Assembly (NCBI GenBank): GCA_023392595.1
Contig: JAEVYU010000035.1
Coordinates: 1-45,663 of the forward strand
DNA: 45,663 bases
Origin: Bacillota bacterium
Lineage (GTDB): Bacteria; Bacillota; UBA4882; UBA8346
Direction of reading: 5' to 3'
Positions 25,169 through 33,544 of this stretch are shown here, in pieces. A program made the position numbers and the translations under genes. Below the pieces are notes generated by a model. That model did no database searches and was not told where the DNA came from. It saw only the letters and a program-made list of their open reading frames with translations. Within the stretch, counting starts at the first letter, position 1. Every line of letters begins with the position of its first letter.

Positions 25169-26911
25169 CTAAAATTGAGGGTTAGCAATTTTTGTTTTAA
25201 CACAAGGAAGGACGATGATTTCTCCAACATAAACTTTGGTTCCATCACTGATCCCATTCAAATCTTTTAGAACTTCCAATGTGGTTCCATACCGTTTGGC
25301 TATCCGCCATAAAGTCTCCTTCGGCTTAAGGGCATATGTCCTTTCCGCCGGTACCGGGATTATTACCACCAAATTCTCCTTAATGACTCCAGTTTTGTTT
25401 AAATTATTCCTACTCAGTACAAGTTCCAAACTAGCAGCGAATTTTTTGACAATACTGGTCAGAGTGTCTCCGTTCTTTATTTGGTAGCGAATTTCTACAT
25501 ACTGCAAATTTGAAGTTCCGTTATCCTTTGTTCCCTGCGTTTCTTGAAGTTTTTCTGTGGCAACATCCGGATTAATCTCAATAGTATCAGGCGTTATCTT
25601 AATTTCCGGCTTATCTTCCTTGATCGGCAATTTACCTTCCGAATCTTGAGCCGTTGGATCCAGCGGTTTACTGTCCGGTACCTGATTTGGAATGGCAGAG
25701 GAATGATTGCCGCTGTCATTTACCCCCATAAGACTTGCCCCAGGAAGGCTCGTTTTCTCTGCCAACTTTGGAGTCAGCAACGCAATTAACTCACCCGATG
25801 AGTTGGCTCCAGCCTGTTCCGAAGAGTTTTGCGCTATAAACAGCTTGTCCAATTCCGGAAATTGATAAGGGCTCTTTTTCATCATTTGGTATTCATTTCG
25901 CTGCAAAAGGCCTGAAAGAATGAAAGTCTGTCCCATTTCCAGACGAATGGTCGATTCAAAATCCCGGGTTACCACCCAAGGCGCCCATTTCGCCCCTGGT
26001 TGAGATTTATTGGCAATAGTGCTGACAGTAGCTTTAGTCACAAGAGTCAATGGATGTCCCGGATTAATTTGCGGGGTCAAGGATAAAAAATTTCCGGCAT
26101 CTACATACTCAACCTTATAATTAAGATCCCCTTTCCTTTTTTTGGTTGTAACGATAGATACCTTATCTCCCAACAAAATCCTCAACCTATGATTATCAAG
26201 ACCGGAATAATTTATTCTGGCAATTACATTAGGAACGAGGCCTCCAAGGGCCTTTTTTTGTTCTTCCTTCAATACATACACTCCCATATGGGGTGGTTGG
26301 TATTTATTATCAATGCCAAGCTTTTTCCATATTTCCGAAGGAACTTCCGCCAATTGGACCTCAAGGTCAATCGGTTGGAACTCCCTGTCCGATTTCTGAA
26401 TGATTTCAGTGATGTTGGCGATTTCAATTTCATTAGCCAGGACAATCACTTTTTTATTTTGTAAATCGGCTTTAATTCGACCTTTAGGAATCACCACTTC
26501 CAATGATTCCGCAATTTCTCCCGGACTGGCATACTTCAGGATGTAAGTTTTAGAAATCTTACGTTCAAAATTTATCTGGATAAAACGGGAACTTCCCACA
26601 AGAACAGTGGGAGAATCGGTTATCCACCGACAACTATACCCATAAGTTTTGGCGATGACGGATACCGCATCCTTAACGGTTACCCCATATCGCAGGACCA
26701 ATGTTACATTCCCATGTACTTGCGGCTCCATGATAATATTAAATTTTCCGGCTGTAGCAAGGCTCCGGAAAACATCCCGCAAATCGGCGTTAACAAATTC
26801 AATATTTTTAACCGTCGCTTGGGTTTCATTTCCAAAAGCAAATGGCCCCCATGCAACCATTATGAGAAAAAATATACTCAAAAATGTACGTACGTTGCCT
26901 CTGCCGATCAA
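25169..26911 (-). CDS. pilQ: Type IV pilus secretin PilQ-like, with C-terminal LysM repeats
   Basis: 580 residues. Signal peptide (1-27), a secretin/TonB short N-terminal domain (about 33-85: VKNIEFVNADLRDVFRSLATAGKFNIIM), an N1-type ring domain (about 118-175, YILKYASPGEIAESL) and a secretin beta-barrel domain (about 180-390) ending in GELIALLTPKLAEKT. A Pro/Ser-rich linker follows, then two LysM domains (about 474-520 and 525-570; GDTLTSIVKKF, ETLWRIAKRYGTTLEVLKDLNG). The secretin would form the pilus pore; LysM binds peptidoglycan. TTG start overlapping the pilP stop (TTGA), GGGGGG upstream. The barrel lacks the usual PvLGdIPiLG string, so it is divergent. Confidence 0.85.
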   Translation of the reverse strand: MIGRGNVRTFLSIFFLIMVAWGPFAFGNETQATVKNIEFVNADLRDVFRSLATAGKFNIIMEPQVHGNVTLVLRYGVTVKDAVSVIAKTYGYSCRWITDSPTVLVGSSRFIQINFERKISKTYILKYASPGEIAESLEVVIPKGRIKADLQNKKVIVLANEIEIANITEIIQKSDREFQPIDLEVQLAEVPSEIWKKLGIDNKYQPPHMGVYVLKEEQKKALGGLVPNVIARINYSGLDNHRLRILLGDKVSIVTTKKRKGDLNYKVEYVDAGNFLSLTPQINPGHPLTLVTKATVSTIANKSQPGAKWAPWVVTRDFESTIRLEMGQTFILSGLLQRNEYQMMKKSPYQFPELDKLFIAQNSSEQAGANSSGELIALLTPKLAEKTSLPGASLMGVNDSGNHSSAIPNQVPDSKPLDPTAQDSEGKLPIKEDKPEIKITPDTIEINPDVATEKLQETQGTKDNGTSNLQYVEIRYQIKNGDTLTSIVKKFAASLELVLSRNNLNKTGVIKENLVVIIPVPAERTYALKPKETLWRIAKRYGTTLEVLKDLNGISDGTKVYVGEIIVLPCVKTKIANPQF

Positions 26912-27432
26912 TTCGATGTCCCCCCTAAATGAATGACCTTTTCAATTCCGTTTTGGGAGTATGTTAGCATTTTGGGCGTAATTTTACCAATAATAATTCC
27001 GGATATCACCAAATCTTCTCCTTCGGATACGACCAATGATTCACCGGTGTTGATCCTTACAAGTCCCAAAATACCATTATCCGTTTCAATGGTTCCCAGA
27101 TATTCAAGCAATGCGCGTTCCTTTGGAGCAGGGCTTTTTCTGAAAGAAGCATGATATGGGATAGGCAAAATGAAAGGGTTTTTTAAACGGATGTTCCCCG
27201 TTGAAGTTGATGGAAGAGTCTGATTATTCAACGGTTGGTATCTCTCTATATTTGAAACATATTGATTTGAATCATATTTTGGGCGAACATCGGTTACACC
27301 CGGTTGAAAACTCCCGGACGGCCAAAGGACATTTTCTAAATAGGGAAAAAAAACAAAATAACAGCCAATTCCCAAAAAGATACCTACAACCAATATCAAC
27401 ACCCAGAGAAACAATAATTTAGGGTGAAACAA
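26908..27432 (-). CDS. pilP: PilP-like alignment protein, transmembrane-anchored
   Basis: 174 residues. An N-terminal membrane helix (about 6-32), a flexible Pro/Asn/Ser-rich linker, and a C-terminal beta-rich domain (about 100-170: LEYLGTIETDNGILGLVRINTG, ISGIIIGKITPKMLTY) like the periplasmic homology region of PilP/GspC. Classical PilP is a lipoprotein; no lipobox Cys is visible here, so the anchoring is GspC-like. It should bridge PilNO and the PilQ secretin. It lies between pilO and pilQ in the canonical order. Confidence 0.75.
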   Translation of the reverse strand: MFHPKLLFLWVLILVVGIFLGIGCYFVFFPYLENVLWPSGSFQPGVTDVRPKYDSNQYVSNIERYQPLNNQTLPSTSTGNIRLKNPFILPIPYHASFRKSPAPKERALLEYLGTIETDNGILGLVRINTGESLVVSEGEDLVISGIIIGKITPKMLTYSQNGIEKVIHLGGTSN

Positions 27433-27499
27433 GAACAGCCACTCCTTTGCCTAACCGTTCAAATCAAACCGAAGTTTTCAAGCGCTTCGGAATTGCATC

Positions 27500-28048
27500 T
27501 TACCTTGCCGCATACTCAAAAGCATTTAATGTTACATTAAATTGCAACCGTGGTTTAAAACCTTTGGAAATACTGCTTAAGTCCAGGTTTTCAACTTGGA
27601 TCACAAATCGGCTCTTGGAAAGAGAGTCTAAAAATCCGATGAATTGCGGGAAATAAGCGCTTCCTTCAATGCTCACTGCGATATATTGCAATTTCCGGTT
27701 TTTCACAAAAGGTTGAAAGGTCTGATTGGTGGAAATCTGTTTAACTTTCAATCCGCTGGCCTTACTCAACCCATCAATATCTTTGTAAATTTCCGATAAA
27801 GTTAATCTCTCCGGAATAATGGGCGAAGCTAGCTTTTCAGAATTTTGAGCGTTCTGAACATTTGCTTCTAAACTGGAAATCTTAGCGACTTTCTCTTTCA
27901 CAAGCCTGATTTCGGCCTCTTTGACTTTAAGCTGCTCCGTTAGATCATTACGTTTGGTCAAGAGGGGATGAAAGATAAACTGATACAGTATATATACCGA
28001 AAGAATCGCCAGGCCACAAGTGAAAATGATTTTAATGTTGCGCGACAT
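27500..28048 (-). CDS. pilO: Type IV pilus assembly protein PilO
   Basis: About 182 residues from the ATG at 28048 (AAGGGGTG upstream); the longer frame start at 28096 lies inside pilN. One N-terminal membrane helix (7-25), a coiled coil (about 32-70, KRNDLTEQLKVKEAEIRLVKEKV), then a ferredoxin-like periplasmic domain. It pairs with PilN to form the inner-membrane alignment complex. It overlaps pilN by 17 bases. Confidence 0.85.
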   Translation of the reverse strand: MSRNIKIIFTCGLAILSVYILYQFIFHPLLTKRNDLTEQLKVKEAEIRLVKEKVAKISSLEANVQNAQNSEKLASPIIPERLTLSEIYKDIDGLSKASGLKVKQISTNQTFQPFVKNRKLQYIAVSIEGSAYFPQFIGFLDSLSKSRFVIQVENLDLSSISKGFKPRLQFNVTLNAFEYAAR

Positions 28049-28613
28049 TTGGTTCACCCCTTTTCGCCAAAACACCACTAATCTTAAATTGCACATACTC
28101 CCGTCCGGTAGAATTACCGTGAATATTGGCCCACTCCGGTTTCAATTCCAGAAAAGCATCTTTGTTCTGCTCAAGTTCTCCGATAAAAGCAGCCCAAGTC
28201 CTATAATTCGTTGCCCCTCCCGTAACTGAAAAATTGCCACTTTCAGCGCCGAGTTGCACCCGTTCAAACCATACCGAATCGGTCTTTAATTGGATTAAAC
28301 TGTTTAAGGCATTTAAGGGGCGGAAATACCCCCCCAGAACGGTCTGCTTGAGATGCTCTTTGTTTTGAAGCCGCTCCAGAACGGATTCCATATCCCGAAT
28401 TTTTTGAAAGGACGTGCTATAGCACTTCATTTCCAACTGCAGCTCTGCTAATTTCGCTTCCTGAAGCGACACTTGATGGTTTAAATAACCCCAGTAAAAT
28501 CCCAAACTAAAAACCACACAGGCAATCGCCGCCACCATCACAAGTATCTGCAGATTCAAATGCCGGTTACGACCGATACCGTTTTTGTTTTCTTTTGGTA
28601 AAAGGTTGATCAT
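28032..28613 (-). CDS. pilN: Type IV pilus assembly protein PilN
   Basis: About 193 residues. The cytoplasmic N-terminus INLLPKE is the conserved PilM-binding peptide. A membrane helix (about 22-44), a coiled coil (LQEAKLAELQLEMK) and a periplasmic ferredoxin-like domain follow. Start ATG overlaps the pilM stop (TGATG), so the genes are coupled. Partner of PilM on the inside and PilO on the outside. Confidence 0.88.
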   Translation of the reverse strand: MINLLPKENKNGIGRNRHLNLQILVMVAAIACVVFSLGFYWGYLNHQVSLQEAKLAELQLEMKCYSTSFQKIRDMESVLERLQNKEHLKQTVLGGYFRPLNALNSLIQLKTDSVWFERVQLGAESGNFSVTGGATNYRTWAAFIGELEQNKDAFLELKPEWANIHGNSTGREYVQFKISGVLAKRGEPNVAQH

Positions 28614-29686
28614 CAATATTCAACTCCCCGTAGTGCCAAACCAATAGCCACCGAAAATTGATTAGGGTTCCCGAGTATTACGGCCCGGCTTATTTGTTTG
28701 GTTCCAATTGGAAGACCCGTTAAGGGATTCCCTAACTTTACATCAATACCCAATTCAGGTCTCAAATAAAGAGCCAGATTCCGTAATTTACTGCTCCCGC
28801 CCGTTAGAACACACTGATGAATGGGTGTACCGGGAAACTGTAACTTAAAATAATCGAGAGAACGCCGAATTTCCGCAATCAGTTCCACCAATTTCCGTCT
28901 AATAATTTGATTGGCTTTATAACTATCTGTATCCGTTTCCGACTCTATAAAACCATAATCGGCATCTCCGAGGTTACACTTTATGGCTTCGGCTTTCTCA
29001 AAGGAAATCTGCATTTGGTTCGCTATTGCTTCGGTTATCGAATAACCGGCTATATTGATAACCCTTGTTTCCCTAACATTTCCATTGGAAAAAACAGCCA
29101 TCCGGGTGGCGGCCATCCCGATGTCTAAAATTACGATGCCGCCCAAATCGCTGGTTTCTCTATCGATATCGGTTTCCAAGGCCCGCATATTACAAAAAGG
29201 TTGCATATCCACGGCTATGGTATGTAAACCGGCGTTTTGAAAACAAGCCAATTGACTGGCAACTATTTTTTTAGGTGCAGCCACGATCATGACTTCCATT
29301 TCCCCATGATCATATTGCTTTAAAATATCCCAATCATACTCTGCTTCATCAATGGGAAATGTCAAAAATTTTTCAGTTTCCAAACGCACGATTTCGCTGA
29401 GCTGGGGCCCTACCATTACAGGAAGATTAAGCTCCTTCATGACTGCTGCATTACCGGCTATTGCAGCGATCACTTTTTTGGTTCGAATCCTCGCTTGGCC
29501 GCAAGCTTGCCGGATAGCTTCGGAAACCAAAGATTGGTTTGTTACTATCCCATCGTCATCCATGGCATCGGATGGAATCATTATTTGGGCATAACCAATC
29601 AATTCAGCTTGTCCCTTAGTTTTATCAATCTGAACAACCTTAATTGAACCATGCCCTAAATCGATGCCTATTCCTATCCGCGCCAT
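28613..29686 (-). CDS. pilM: Type IV pilus assembly ATPase PilM
   Basis: About 357 residues, actin/FtsA-like fold. ATP-binding elements GIDLGHGSIKVVQID (phosphate 1), VILDIGMAATRMAVF (phosphate 2) and VLTGGSSKLRNLALYL (adenosine) are in the expected order. It sits on the cytoplasmic face and binds the PilN tail. ATG with GGAGGG upstream. It opens the pilMNOPQ-comFB run; aroE lies upstream across a 215-base gap that holds a candidate promoter. Confidence 0.92.
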   Translation of the reverse strand: MARIGIGIDLGHGSIKVVQIDKTKGQAELIGYAQIMIPSDAMDDDGIVTNQSLVSEAIRQACGQARIRTKKVIAAIAGNAAVMKELNLPVMVGPQLSEIVRLETEKFLTFPIDEAEYDWDILKQYDHGEMEVMIVAAPKKIVASQLACFQNAGLHTIAVDMQPFCNMRALETDIDRETSDLGGIVILDIGMAATRMAVFSNGNVRETRVINIAGYSITEAIANQMQISFEKAEAIKCNLGDADYGFIESETDTDSYKANQIIRRKLVELIAEIRRSLDYFKLQFPGTPIHQCVLTGGSSKLRNLALYLRPELGIDVKLGNPLTGLPIGTKQISRAVILGNPNQFSVAIGLALRGVEY

Positions 29687-29730
29687 CCTACCCTCCAAAA
29701 AATAAATAAACTGAAAATAAAGACAAAAAT

Positions 29731-29761
29731 ATTATAATTTTCTTATTATGTTATAATTCAA
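29731..29761 (-). promoter_or_regulatory. Candidate promoter of the pil operon
   Basis: On the minus strand TTGAAT (29756-29761) and TATAAT (29731-29736), separated by 19 bases, longer than ideal. It is the best pair in the A/T-rich gap between aroE and pilM. Confidence 0.35.
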
Positions 29762-29901
29762 CTTTAATTTATGATGCTCCTGCTAAAATCGCAAAAGTAA
29801 CAAATCCGGGCCAAGAAAAACTTGATTCCATGGCCAAAAACTTTCAAAACATGATATTCAACTAAAAAGACAAAGCACCATTTTATTAAAAACCACAAGC
29901 T

Positions 29902-30759
29902 TTATAAATAATACTGATACAGAGCACGACGCATGACATCAACCGGCGGATCGGAATCAAACCATAATCGGAAACTTTCTGCGCCCTGGTATAAAAGCAT
30001 AGACAAACCGGCAAGCGCCTGACAGCCAATTTGTTGAGCATCACGATAAAGTCTGGTGCCGCTTTTCGTATAGTTCATATCGTAAACAAAATGCTTCGGC
30101 TGTAAGAAATTGCCGGGGATTAAGCTTTGATCATCCTGCCGACCTACAGAAGTGGAATTGATCAATAAATCAAAAGAATCCCAATCGATTTTCGAGAGCT
30201 CGTTTAAATCGGCCACGTCAACCCGGAATCCCGCCTTATCCAAAGCTTCCCTTCGCAACTCGCCGGCTCTCTCAATATTCCGGTTCACTATCGTTAAAGA
30301 AACAATTCCGGCTGATATCAGAGAATAAAGCACAGCCCGGGCAGCGCCGCCTGCGCCAAAAAGAAGTACCTTCTTTCCTTCCACATCGAAATGGCCTTCC
30401 TCAGAAAGAGAACGCAAAAAACCCACCCCATCGGTACTTGCGCCGATTAATCGCCCATCCCGATGAATAATCGTATTAACCGAACCGCTTTTTTGGGCAT
30501 CACCGATAATTTGATCCATCCCATTCAGAACCGCTTGTTTATGGGGAACTGTAATGTTGGCGCCTATCCAATTCAGCGCCCGGATTGACTCCACTGCAAC
30601 AGGAAGTTTCCCGCTCTCAACGCGGCACGGAATATAAACACACTCCCATCCCAGCGCCGAAAAAGCCGCATTATGCATCAGCGGAGACAGGCTATGATGA
30701 ACCGGGTCCCCGAAAACTGCCAGAACTTTGGTATTTCCGCTCAACGTATTTGTGTTCAT
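29902..30759 (-). CDS. aroE: Shikimate dehydrogenase
   Basis: About 285 residues; reduces 3-dehydroshikimate with NADPH in aromatic amino-acid synthesis. Substrate site SLSPLMHNAAF, catalytic Lys in NITVPHKQ, Asp in GASTDGVGF, nucleotide-binding GAGGAARAVL, and the C-terminal GLSMLLYQGAESF are all present. Start is ATG 30759 or TTG 30765; neither has a strong ribosome site. aroE next to pil genes is also seen in other Firmicutes. Other aro genes are not in the window. Confidence 0.94.
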   Translation of the reverse strand: MNTNTLSGNTKVLAVFGDPVHHSLSPLMHNAAFSALGWECVYIPCRVESGKLPVAVESIRALNWIGANITVPHKQAVLNGMDQIIGDAQKSGSVNTIIHRDGRLIGASTDGVGFLRSLSEEGHFDVEGKKVLLFGAGGAARAVLYSLISAGIVSLTIVNRNIERAGELRREALDKAGFRVDVADLNELSKIDWDSFDLLINSTSVGRQDDQSLIPGNFLQPKHFVYDMNYTKSGTRLYRDAQQIGCQALAGLSMLLYQGAESFRLWFDSDPPVDVMRRALYQYYL

Positions 30760-30818
30760 ACCCAATTTATTCGTGTTCCATTATGGGTTTTCCTGCCAAT
30801 GTTTGAAACTAAAAGATA

Positions 30819-30850
30819 ATTCCGGCATGTAACCAGTACGATGCCGGAAT
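30819..30850 (-). terminator. Hairpin between aroE and the GH94 gene
   Basis: ATTCCGGCAT (30819-30828) pairs perfectly with ATGCCGGAAT (30841-30850). On the minus strand it is followed by TATCTTTTAG, a weak T-run. It lies beyond the GH94 stop and upstream of aroE, so it probably ends the GH94 transcript. Confidence 0.6.
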
Positions 30851-30916
30851 TTAGCAAAGAATCGATCCCTTAACTTTTTTTTGACCGCAAGAATCTTAAG
30901 ATCAGGGAATAAATAA

Positions 30917-33277
30917 TTACCCTAAAACAACTCCGACTTGATTTTGTTCCTCCATGACATCGAAGGGTATCATATTTCCTTTCACTTTCTTCCCGTTGAC
31001 TGTTAATTCAACCACACCACAATTTACATGCTTTGGATTGGTGACAGAAATGTTGCATATTTTACCCCGGAAAACCCTGCAGACCTTAAAACCTTCCCAT
31101 ACGGAAGGTATGCAGGGATCTACGACCAGGCCATCATAATCCGCTCTGATTCCCAAGATATACTGGGTAACGGCCACAAAACTCCAGGAAGCCGTGCCTG
31201 TTAACCATGAATTACGAGCCCTTCCGAAATGATAAGGGTGTTCTTTACCGGTTATAAATTGAGAATAGACATAGGGTTCCATGGTGTAAAGATCCGCCTG
31301 GTCATTTTTGGCTGCCGGTAAGAAAGATAGGTAGTATTGGTAAGCCCGGTCCCCCCTGCCAAGCATAGCTTCGGCAATGACCGCCCAGGTATTGGCATGG
31401 CAAAAAATAGCGGCATTTTCTTTCAAACCCGCCGGATAGGCGGTAATATAACCGATTTCCTGATCGTATTCGCGAAATGCAGGATAATTTTTCACAATTC
31501 CATGTTCAGTGGCAAGATATCGATGGAGACTGTCCATAGCCAGTTTGCCTTGTTCTTGATCTGCGGCTCCCGACACCACTGCCCAGGTTTGACTGTTAAT
31601 AAAAATTTTGCTTTGTTCGCTTTCATGGGAGCCTAATTTGCGGCCGCTGTCGAGAAACCCCCTGACATACCACTCACCATCCCAAGCGTATTGCTGGAGT
31701 TTTTCTTTCATCAGGCATTGATAATTTTGAAAATGCTCAACATCCTTTTTTCGGCCGCAACGTTCGGCAAGAGCCACGAATTCCTGCAGAGCCCGGTAAT
31801 ATAAAAAGGTACTCCAGGTACTTTCGCCTCTGCCTTTTAAGTTGATGCAATCGTTCCAATCTGCTGCCAAGCCTAACAATAAACCATGGGGACCCTTTTG
31901 TTTCCAAGAATATTCAAGGGCTTTTTTTAAATGTTCATAAACCGATTCTTCTTTTTCATCCGCATACGGGATCACTTCACTTAAAAAATCAAAGATTCCG
32001 GTTTCTTTAATATAAGCCGATACGGAAAGCAACAACCACAGGTGATCATCCGAATAAATCTGTTCCGGCTTTGGAATATTGTGGGCGCCCTGTTTCCAGA
32101 TTAACGGTTGAAAACCGTGCATGGCATAGCCCTCGTGAAGTTGACCTTTTAGTAATTCCAGAAGTTTATCGTGAACTTCATCCGGTATGGAATGGACAAC
32201 ACCCAATAAATCTTGGTTGGTATCCCGGTATCCCAAACCGTCCCTTCCCCCGGCTTCATTGAAGGATGCCGATCTTGACCAGTTGAAAGTGGTGTGGCAT
32301 TGATACTGGTTCCAAAGGTTAATCATGCTATCGACCATCATCGAAGGAGTCTCACAGATATATTGGGAAAGCCTTTGTTTCCAATAATTCCGTACCCGCT
32401 CAAACTCTTCATTTACTTTATTGCGATCCGAATAGATATTACGGCATTCTTTGCCGAAAGTAGTTGCATCACCGATGCCGACAATAAAAAGTGCGTACTT
32501 CTTTTCGCCCGGTTTCAAGGTAATCCTATTTTCCAGCGAGGCGCAAGGGGTGCCTCCAACGGCAATGGAGTTAGAACATTGACCCCTTTCAACCGCGGTT
32601 GGATTTCCCTCGTGATGATAATCACCGATAAAGCATTCCCGGTCGGTGTCAAAGCTGGTTACCTGTAAGGTAGAAGCCATAAAAGCCCTCGGATCTTCCG
32701 GTGGGGCAAAACTCATTCGATAATCGATAATGTCGTCCTGATAATTCATCCGGCAGGTGTATAAAATATATTGGAAGTTGCTGAGATCCTGATCCATGTT
32801 CCAAAAGCACCATTCGGCGTATGTAAACAGGGATAATTCCCGTTCCCGGTCGGACTTATTTTCAAGTTCAACTTCCCAGAATTCAATCGGCTTGTCGATA
32901 GGCACGAAGATCCGATAGTTTGTGTGGATCTCCTGATAGTCACTTTCAAAAACCGTATAACCAAGACCATGACGGCAAACACTTTTATACTTATCAAGGG
33001 GTTTTCCCACCGGTTGCCAGGAGGCCGACCAATAATCTCCGTCTTCACGGTCCCGAATATAAATATACCGTCCCGGTCGATCCATGGGAATACTATTAAA
33101 CCGGAATCGCAGCATTCTTCCCAAGCGCGGCGATTTATAAAACGAATAACCGCTGGCATTATTGGATACAATAGAAGCAAATTCACCGGTTCCCAAATAG
33201 TTGATCCATGACATCGGTGTCATCGGATTGAAAATTACATACTCTTTTTTTAGGTCATCAAAATATCCGTAATTCAT
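30917..33277 (-). CDS. GH94 glycoside phosphorylase (cellobiose/chitobiose phosphorylase type)
   Basis: 786 residues with the full GH94 plan: N-terminal beta-sandwich (YGYFDDLKKEYVI, WINYLGTGEF, GDYWSASWQPV), helical linker, (alpha/alpha)6 barrel with GLGYRDTNQDLLG and the general-acid Asp in LAADWNDCINL, and a C-terminal segment with RARNSWLTGTASW and VDPCIPSVWEGF. Such enzymes split a beta-linked disaccharide with phosphate to give a sugar-1-phosphate. Substrate (cellobiose, chitobiose or other) cannot be fixed; parts resemble both groups. Cytoplasmic, no signal peptide. GAAGGAG precedes the ATG. Monocistronic, with its own promoter and palindrome. Confidence 0.92.
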   Translation of the reverse strand: MNYGYFDDLKKEYVIFNPMTPMSWINYLGTGEFASIVSNNASGYSFYKSPRLGRMLRFRFNSIPMDRPGRYIYIRDREDGDYWSASWQPVGKPLDKYKSVCRHGLGYTVFESDYQEIHTNYRIFVPIDKPIEFWEVELENKSDRERELSLFTYAEWCFWNMDQDLSNFQYILYTCRMNYQDDIIDYRMSFAPPEDPRAFMASTLQVTSFDTDRECFIGDYHHEGNPTAVERGQCSNSIAVGGTPCASLENRITLKPGEKKYALFIVGIGDATTFGKECRNIYSDRNKVNEEFERVRNYWKQRLSQYICETPSMMVDSMINLWNQYQCHTTFNWSRSASFNEAGGRDGLGYRDTNQDLLGVVHSIPDEVHDKLLELLKGQLHEGYAMHGFQPLIWKQGAHNIPKPEQIYSDDHLWLLLSVSAYIKETGIFDFLSEVIPYADEKEESVYEHLKKALEYSWKQKGPHGLLLGLAADWNDCINLKGRGESTWSTFLYYRALQEFVALAERCGRKKDVEHFQNYQCLMKEKLQQYAWDGEWYVRGFLDSGRKLGSHESEQSKIFINSQTWAVVSGAADQEQGKLAMDSLHRYLATEHGIVKNYPAFREYDQEIGYITAYPAGLKENAAIFCHANTWAVIAEAMLGRGDRAYQYYLSFLPAAKNDQADLYTMEPYVYSQFITGKEHPYHFGRARNSWLTGTASWSFVAVTQYILGIRADYDGLVVDPCIPSVWEGFKVCRVFRGKICNISVTNPKHVNCGVVELTVNGKKVKGNMIPFDVMEEQNQVGVVLG

Positions 33278-33312
33278 TTTGCAAACTCCTTCTTATATTG
33301 TTTCTCCCTGAA

Positions 33313-33341
33313 ATTTTATTAAAATTGCAATCGATTGTCAA
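33313..33341 (-). promoter_or_regulatory. Promoter with LacI-type palindrome before the GH94 gene
   Basis: On the minus strand TTGACA (33336-33341), a 17-base spacer and TAAAAT (33313-33318). The palindrome CAATCGATTG (33328-33337) within TTGCAATCGATTGTCAA has the central CG typical of LacI-family operators and overlaps the -35 box, so a repressor would block polymerase. It is one base off the spacing of a CcpA cre site. Confidence 0.65.
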
Positions 33342-33544
33342 TCAATAATTCAATATATTGCAAACATTTTATTGTATTCCTTTTCCTTTCAACCATTCAT
33401 ACGAATAATAAAAGGACTTTTACATAAAAAATAACCTGCAATCATCCATTGTAAAATGAAGCAGATTATTTGTTTTTTGGTACGTTCATTTCATTTTCGG
33501 GCGCCGCATATCTACCCGGGAACAATCCCTCAAAGTCTTTTAGC

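Noticed and set aside
26883..26895. TGTACGTACGTT resembles an AraR operator
   Set aside because: It lies inside the pilQ coding start, only half of the palindrome fits, and no arabinose gene is near.
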